From NCBI GenBank assembly GCA_902476475.1, contig CABSDO010000075.1, positions 1 to 10,627 of the forward strand: a stretch of 10,627 nt of DNA, given 5' to 3'. Under the pieces are notes generated by a model. That model had not been told where the DNA came from and ran no database searches. It was given only the letters and a program-made list of their open reading frames with translations. The translations under genes were made by a program, and so were the position numbers. Each line of letters opens with the position of its first letter. The stretch's first letter is position 1. This document shows positions 6,495 to 10,627 of the stretch, piece after piece. This stretch comes from an uncultured Collinsella sp. Its GTDB lineage: Bacteria; Actinomycetota; Coriobacteriia; Coriobacteriales; Coriobacteriaceae.

Positions 6495-6528
6495 CCGTGA
6501 GGGTCAAGTATTTACGTAGACCTCATGG
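6495..6528 (+). other. Hairpin after the oppA stop
   Basis: CCGTGAGG (6495-6502) plus TC (6504-6505) pair with GA (6519-6520) plus CCTCATGG (6521-6528). There is one G-T wobble, one bulged G (6503) and a 13-nt loop. It starts 13 nt after the stop and has no T-run. It could act as a 3' barrier to exonucleases for oppA mRNA. That role is inference. Confidence 0.45.
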
Positions 6529-6577
6529 GAAACATACAGTTCTCCCTAACCTGGGGTAAACTGGCTGATGGTAATTT

Positions 6578-6607
6578 TGGGATGCCGGTCTGGCGATCGG
6601 CATCCCA
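6578..6607 (+). other. Strong hairpin between oppA and oppB
   Basis: TGGGATGCCG (6578-6587) pairs perfectly over 10 bp with CGGCATCCCA (6598-6607) around a 10-nt loop. Only ATTTA follows, so it could be a leaky terminator or an RNA-processing/stability element. It lies 30 nt before the oppB start. In binding-protein operons such intergenic stems commonly set a high ratio of binding protein to permease. Confidence 0.65.
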
Positions 6608-6637
6608 TTTAGGTTAATCCCTAGATAGGGGAGTGGT

Positions 6638-7675
6638 ATGGGTAAGTACATCGTTAAACGTGTGCTTCAGTTCATCCCGGTGTTTTTGGGCGTTACGCTG
6701 ATTCTGTTCGCCCTCCAGAATATCGTGCCGGGAGATCCGATCAAGCTGATCGGTGGAGACAAGGCTCTGTCCCCCGAGGTGGAGCTTCAGCTTCGCGTCC
6801 GCTATCACCTGGTCCAGTCGGACGAGGACGGCAACGCGATCCTTGACGAGAACGGCGACCCCGTTCAAACGTCGCTCGTGGACCGTTACTTGTATTACAT
6901 GAACGGCCTGCTTCATGGCGATCTGGGCAATTCGTATCAGCGCAAGCTGCCGGTTACGGAAATCTTTGCCCAGAAGTATCCGTATACGGTCAAACTTGCC
7001 GCGTGCGCCATCGTGCTCGAGGCAATCATGGGTATCGGTGCGGGTATCATTTCGGCGGTTAAGCGTTATTCCTTCTGGGATATTTTGGTAACGCTCACCA
7101 CGTCGATTCTCGTTGCCGTCCCGGCTTTCTGGCTCGGTATGTTGCTGCAGCTGTTCTTTGGCGTCATTCTCAAGGACGCCACGGGCGGTGCATTCTCCAT
7201 GCCGATTTCGGGTGCCGGCGGTTCCAGCTCTCAGTATCAGGATTGGATGCACTATGTGCTTCCGACCATTACGTTGGCTTCGGTTTCGACCGCTTATGCC
7301 GCCCGCATTATGCGCTCGCAGCTGCTTGACGTCATGAACCAGGATTACATCCGTACGGCAAAGGCGAAGGGTCTCTCCAATCGCGCGATCATCGTCAAGC
7401 ATGCGCTTAAGAATGCACTCATCCCCGTCGTTACCTATATTGGTGTCGACTTTGGCGGCATGCTTTCGGGCGCCATCCTGACCGAGACGGTCTTTAACTG
7501 GCCCGGTATCGGCTATGAGGTCTATCGCGCCATTAGCATGCGTGACTGGCCCATCGTTATGGGCGGCGTTACGCTCATCGTCGTCGTCGTTATGGTGATC
7601 AACCTGCTCGTCGACATTAGCTATGCATTCCTCGACCCGCGCATCCGCCTTGGCGGTCCGTCGGATAAGGCCTAA
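6638..7675 (+). CDS. oppB: Oligopeptide ABC transporter permease OppB
   Basis: One of the two membrane subunits that form the translocation path. It has 345 residues, with a typical OppB start (MGKYIVKRVLQFIPVFLGVT, then NIVPGDP at 28-34) and about six predicted membrane segments: roughly 8-27, 115-140, 148-176, 208-224, 262-284 and 308-330. The EAA coupling loop that docks on the ATPases is visible at about 238-262 (IRTAKAKGLSNRAIIVKHAL). It is longer than the typical ~306-residue OppB. The extra length lies in the first external loop, with an acidic DEDGNAILDENGDP (62-75), and in a Gly/Ser-rich stretch at about 182-200. AGGGGAG (6627-6633) is 4 nt before the ATG, and part of it can pair with CCCT at 6619-6622. 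oppC follows 14 nt later. Confidence 0.95.
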   Translation: MGKYIVKRVLQFIPVFLGVTLILFALQNIVPGDPIKLIGGDKALSPEVELQLRVRYHLVQSDEDGNAILDENGDPVQTSLVDRYLYYMNGLLHGDLGNSYQRKLPVTEIFAQKYPYTVKLAACAIVLEAIMGIGAGIISAVKRYSFWDILVTLTTSILVAVPAFWLGMLLQLFFGVILKDATGGAFSMPISGAGGSSSQYQDWMHYVLPTITLASVSTAYAARIMRSQLLDVMNQDYIRTAKAKGLSNRAIIVKHALKNALIPVVTYIGVDFGGMLSGAILTETVFNWPGIGYEVYRAISMRDWPIVMGGVTLIVVVVMVINLLVDISYAFLDPRIRLGGPSDKA

Positions 7676-7689
7676 GGGAGGTACGTCTC

Positions 7690-8625
7690 ATGCAGGAAAC
7701 TGATTCTCAGTCTCAGGAGCAGGCTACCGCCACCAAGGCCGCATCTGCTCCCGCCAAGTCCCGCACGCTGTGGGGCGACGCTTTTAAGCGTCTTCGTAAG
7801 AACAAGCTCGCCGTTATCGGTGTCTGCTGGATCATCATCGTCGTTGTGGTTGCCCTGACCGCAGATCTGTGGGCTAAGCCCTGGCTCGGTTCGCCGACGG
7901 CTTCCGACTCGACCACCATGGCTCAGACGTCGCTGCTGGCTCCGTGTGCCGAGCACCCGTTTGGCACCGACGCCCTAGGTCGTGACATTCTCGTCCGCGT
8001 TATCTACGGTGCACGTGTTTCGCTGTCCGTCGGCATTATGGCCACCGCGATCTCCACGCTGATCGGTCTGGTCATGGGTGCTCTGGCGGGTTTCTACGGC
8101 GGCATCTGGGATACGATCATCATGCGCTGTGCGGACATTTTCCTGGCGTTCCCGTACGTGCTGTTCGTTGTCGCCATGATCGCCGTTATCGGCCGTGGTC
8201 TTCAGAACGTCTTTATCGCCATCGGTATTCTCGGCTGGCCTTCGATTGCGCGCGTCTTCCGCTCTGCAATCTTGACGGTCAAGGAAAACGACTATGTTGA
8301 CGCTGCGCGCGCGATGGGTGCATCCGATGCTCGTATCGTCGTGCGTCACATCTTCCCGAACTCCGTCGCCTCTATCGTGGTCTACGCAACCATGAACATT
8401 GGTGGCGCCATTCTGACCGAGTCCGCTCTGTCCTTCCTCGGCATGGGCGTTATTCCGCCTACGCCTTCGTGGGGCTCCATGATTCAGGACGGTCAGCAGT
8501 ATCTTCTGACCGCTCCCTGGATGATGATCATGCCCGGTCTGGCAATTCTCTCGACGGTGCTCGCCTTCACCCTGCTGGGTGACGGTCTGCGCGACGCCCT
8601 CGACGTCAAGATGAAGGACGCATAA
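7690..8625 (+). CDS. oppC: Oligopeptide ABC transporter permease OppC
   Basis: Second channel subunit, partner of OppB, with 311 residues. A cytoplasmic, Ala/Lys-rich N-terminal tail (about 1-35) leads into the OppC_N segment RLRKNKLAVIGVCW and the first membrane helix (about 41-58). The external loop ends in the hallmark HPFGTDALGRDILVRVIYGA. The EAA loop is VDAARAMGASDARIVVRHIFPN, followed by ALSFLGMGVIPPTPSWGSMI and a C-terminal LLGDGLRDALD. All of these are standard for DppC/OppC. GGGAGG (7676-7681), 8 nt ahead of the ATG, supports the start. The spacing is 14 nt from oppB and 2 nt to oppD, so all three are co-translated. The family also contains dipeptide and nickel permeases, so the exact substrate is inferred only from the operon. 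Confidence 0.95.
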   Translation: MQETDSQSQEQATATKAASAPAKSRTLWGDAFKRLRKNKLAVIGVCWIIIVVVVALTADLWAKPWLGSPTASDSTTMAQTSLLAPCAEHPFGTDALGRDILVRVIYGARVSLSVGIMATAISTLIGLVMGALAGFYGGIWDTIIMRCADIFLAFPYVLFVVAMIAVIGRGLQNVFIAIGILGWPSIARVFRSAILTVKENDYVDAARAMGASDARIVVRHIFPNSVASIVVYATMNIGGAILTESALSFLGMGVIPPTPSWGSMIQDGQQYLLTAPWMMIMPGLAILSTVLAFTLLGDGLRDALDVKMKDA

Positions 8626-8627
8626 GG

Positions 8628-9719
8628 ATGAAGAAGAACAAGAACTATGTGGACCTGAAGGACCAGCCGGTTCCCGAGGGCCAGCATCTGCTCGAGGTCG
8701 ATGACCTTAAGATGTATTTCCACACCGAGGATGGCGTCGTTCGCGCTGTCGACGGTGTCTCCTACACGCTCGATCGCGGCGAGACCCTGGGCGTCGTCGG
8801 TGAATCCGGCTCCGGTAAGTCCGTGACCGCCATGACCATCATGGGCCTTATCTCGATGCCTCCGGGAAAGATCGAGGGCGGTGACGTTCGCTATCGCGGC
8901 CGCTCCATCCTCGAGATGACCGAGGAAGAGATGCAGCACATTCGCGGCAACGATATCGCGATGATCTTCCAGGATCCTATGACCTCCTTAAACCCGGTCT
9001 ATAAGATCGGCAAGCAGGTGGGCGAGGGCCTTCGTCTGCACCGTGGCTACTCCAAGCAGGAGGCGCTCAAGCGCGCCACCGAGCTTTTGGACCTCGTCGG
9101 TATTCCCGAGCCCGAGAAGCGCGTCAATGAGTATCCGCACCAGTTCTCTGGCGGTATGCGTCAGCGCGTCATGATTGCCATGGCTCTTGCCTGCGATCCC
9201 GATATTCTGATTGCCGACGAGCCCACGACTGCTCTGGACGTTACCATCCAGGCTCAGATTATTGAGCTTATGCAGGAAATGCAGGAGAAGAACGGCAACG
9301 CCATCATCATGATTACCCATGACCTGGGCGTCGTCGCCGACATGGCCGACAAGATCATGGTTATGTACGCCGGCCGTCCCGTCGAGTTCGGTACTGCTGA
9401 GGAAATCTTCTACGAGAGCCGCCACCCCTACACCTGGGGCCTTATCCGCTCCATCCCGGAGCAGGCCATCGAAGAGAAGAAGCCGCTTACGCCGATTCAC
9501 GGCAACCCGCCTTCGCTCATGAACCTGCCCGAGGGCTGCGTGTTCTCGCCTCGTTGTCCCTATGCGACCGATAAGTGCCGCAAGCAGCGCCCCGAGCGCG
9601 TTGTCACCGAGTCTGGTCATTACTCTGCATGCCACTACTCCGGTGACCCCGAGTTTCTCAAGAACGCTCCTGAGACGTCCCGTACGCGCAAGGATTCCAA
9701 GAAGGGAGGCGAGGCGTAA
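8628..9719 (+). CDS. oppD: Oligopeptide ABC transporter ATP-binding protein OppD
   Basis: Cytosolic ATPase that pairs with OppF and drives import through OppB/OppC. It has 363 residues with a complete nucleotide-binding domain: Walker A GESGSGKS (58-65), Q-loop Gln115 in MIFQDPMTSLNP, ABC signature FSGGMRQR (173-180), Walker B ILIADEP (193-199, Glu198 catalytic), D-loop ALD and switch His231 in ITHDLG. The C-terminal oligo_HPY region (RHPYTWGLIRSIP, then PEGCVFSPRCPYATDKC and a final HYSACH) has cysteines at 304, 310, 317 and 335. Related dipeptide importer ATPases have been shown to hold a [4Fe-4S] cluster in this region. The start is 2 nt after oppC, with AAGGA (8614-8618) inside oppC. The stop overlaps the oppF start by one base (TAATG). 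Confidence 0.96.
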   Translation: MKKNKNYVDLKDQPVPEGQHLLEVDDLKMYFHTEDGVVRAVDGVSYTLDRGETLGVVGESGSGKSVTAMTIMGLISMPPGKIEGGDVRYRGRSILEMTEEEMQHIRGNDIAMIFQDPMTSLNPVYKIGKQVGEGLRLHRGYSKQEALKRATELLDLVGIPEPEKRVNEYPHQFSGGMRQRVMIAMALACDPDILIADEPTTALDVTIQAQIIELMQEMQEKNGNAIIMITHDLGVVADMADKIMVMYAGRPVEFGTAEEIFYESRHPYTWGLIRSIPEQAIEEKKPLTPIHGNPPSLMNLPEGCVFSPRCPYATDKCRKQRPERVVTESGHYSACHYSGDPEFLKNAPETSRTRKDSKKGGEA

Positions 9720-10627
9720 TGGCAGATACCAACGAGCGTACTCCGTTGCTGAAGGTCGAGCACCTCTCTAAGGAGTTCCCCGCTGAGTCCGGCATGTTCG
9801 CCAAGCGTTTTTCCAAGCGTGTCGTCTCTGCTGTAAATGACATCTCTTTTGAGATTTATCCTGGCGAGACCTTTGGTCTGGTTGGTGAGTCTGGTTGCGG
9901 TAAGTCCACGACGGGTCGCACCATCATGCGCTTGACCAAGCCGACCGCCGGTAAGGTGTTCTTCCAGGGCAAAGATGTTGCCGAGATGAGCAAGCATGAG
10001 ATCAAGGACATGCGTCGCGAGATGCAGTTTATCTTCCAGGATCCTTATGCTTCGCTGAACCCTCGTATGACCATTGGCGAGATCGTCTCCGAGCCCATGA
10101 CCATTCACGGCGTGGGCACCAAGGAGGAGCGTATTGAGCGTGTCCGCGAGCTGCTGGACGTCGTCGGTCTGAACCCCGAGCACATCAACCGCTATCCGCA
10201 CGAGTTCTCCGGCGGTCAGCGTCAGCGTGTCGGCATTGCCCGCGCGTTCGCTCTGAAGCCCAAGCTGATCATCTGCGACGAGCCTGTCTCTGCACTTGAC
10301 GTTTCCATTCAGGCCCAGGTTTTGAACCTGCTGAAGGAGCTTCAGGATAAGTTCGGTACTGCTTATCTCTTCATTGCTCACGACCTCTCCGTCGTGCAGC
10401 ACATTTCTGATCGCGTTGCCGTTATGTACCTGGGCAAGATGGTCGAGGTTTCGGACTGGAAGACGCTCTATAGTGAGCCGCACCACCCGTACACGCAGTC
10501 ACTGCTGTCTGCTGTGCCGGTGCCCGATCCGGATATCCAGAAGACCCGCAAGCGTATCATCCTCGCTGGCGATCCGCCGTCGCCGCTGGATCCGCCGACC
10601 GGCTGCCGTTTCCACACGCGCTGCCCG
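9719..10627 (+). CDS. oppF: Oligopeptide ABC transporter ATP-binding protein OppF (3' end outside window)
   Basis: Second ATPase of the importer, cut by the right edge after 303 codons without a stop. It starts at the ATG overlapping the oppD stop (TAATG), with GGGAGG (9704-9709) 9 nt upstream. The nucleotide-binding domain is whole: Walker A GESGCGKS (56-63), Gln107 in FIFQDPYASLNP, signature FSGGQRQR (163-170), Walker B LIICDEP (183-189) and His221 in IAHDLS. The C-terminal oligo_HPY part begins at HHPYTQSLLSAVPVPDP and reaches GCRFHTRCP, with Cys296 and Cys302 in view. An insertion at about 22-36 (ESGMFAKRFSKRV) lies between the first strand and the second, a feature common in OppF/DppF but not OppD. 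This supports assigning it as the F subunit. The remaining tail, expected to be roughly 20-40 residues, lies outside. Confidence 0.95.
   Translation, partial: MADTNERTPLLKVEHLSKEFPAESGMFAKRFSKRVVSAVNDISFEIYPGETFGLVGESGCGKSTTGRTIMRLTKPTAGKVFFQGKDVAEMSKHEIKDMRREMQFIFQDPYASLNPRMTIGEIVSEPMTIHGVGTKEERIERVRELLDVVGLNPEHINRYPHEFSGGQRQRVGIARAFALKPKLIICDEPVSALDVSIQAQVLNLLKELQDKFGTAYLFIAHDLSVVQHISDRVAVMYLGKMVEVSDWKTLYSEPHHPYTQSLLSAVPVPDPDIQKTRKRIILAGDPPSPLDPPTGCRFHTRCP

Noticed and set aside
6551..6569. A promoter for oppB at TAAACT (6557-6562)
   Set aside because: It matches only 4 of 6 -10 positions and has no -35 at a suitable distance. The spacer hairpins are better explained within one transcript.
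6821..6862. EF-hand or dockerin calcium site in OppB
   Set aside because: The spacing of acidic residues does not complete a canonical 12-residue EF loop and no flanking helix pattern is visible, so only an acidic insertion is claimed.

Overview
The window is an ordinary, densely packed chromosomal stretch. It most likely comes from a Coriobacteriia-type actinomycete close to Collinsella. I infer this from the strong G/C-ending codon bias, the actinobacterial-looking SecG, the linkage of triose-phase glycolysis genes to secG, and the twin-arginine-plus-lipobox leader on the binding protein. All genes are on the + strand. The genus is an inference and was not tested by any search.

Left half (1-4563), lower glycolysis plus secG. 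The 3' part of gap (GAPDH) is closed by a strong hairpin-and-T-run terminator (481-527). Then come pgk, tpiA and gpmI, tightly packed: pgk and tpiA overlap by 8 nt, and tpiA and gpmI are 5 nt apart. Together they encode four consecutive glycolytic enzymes, running from glyceraldehyde-3-phosphate/dihydroxyacetone phosphate to 2-phosphoglycerate. A tandem hairpin block (4093-4152) closes this unit. secG, the small subunit of the SecYEG translocon, follows with its own candidate extended -10 and its own terminator (4533-4563).

Right half (4564-10627), oligopeptide-type ABC importer in the order A-B-C-D-F. A leader of about 240 nt without a gene precedes oppA, a lipoprotein solute-binding protein. 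A 156-nt spacer with two hairpins separates oppA from oppB and oppC (permeases), oppD and oppF (ATPases). The genes from oppB onward are translationally packed: gaps of 14 and 2 nt, then a 1-nt TAATG overlap. oppF runs off the right edge after 303 codons. The parts make a complete peptide importer: OppA captures the ligand outside the membrane, OppB/OppC form the channel, and OppD/OppF hydrolyse ATP.

I found no mobile element, CRISPR array, tRNA/rRNA, defence or biosynthetic cassette, and no evidence of an undescribed system. The points worth a second look are modest: RNA hairpins at operon joints, the apparent Tat-type lipoprotein leader of OppA, an acidic insertion in OppB and the cysteine set in the OppD/OppF C-terminal region.
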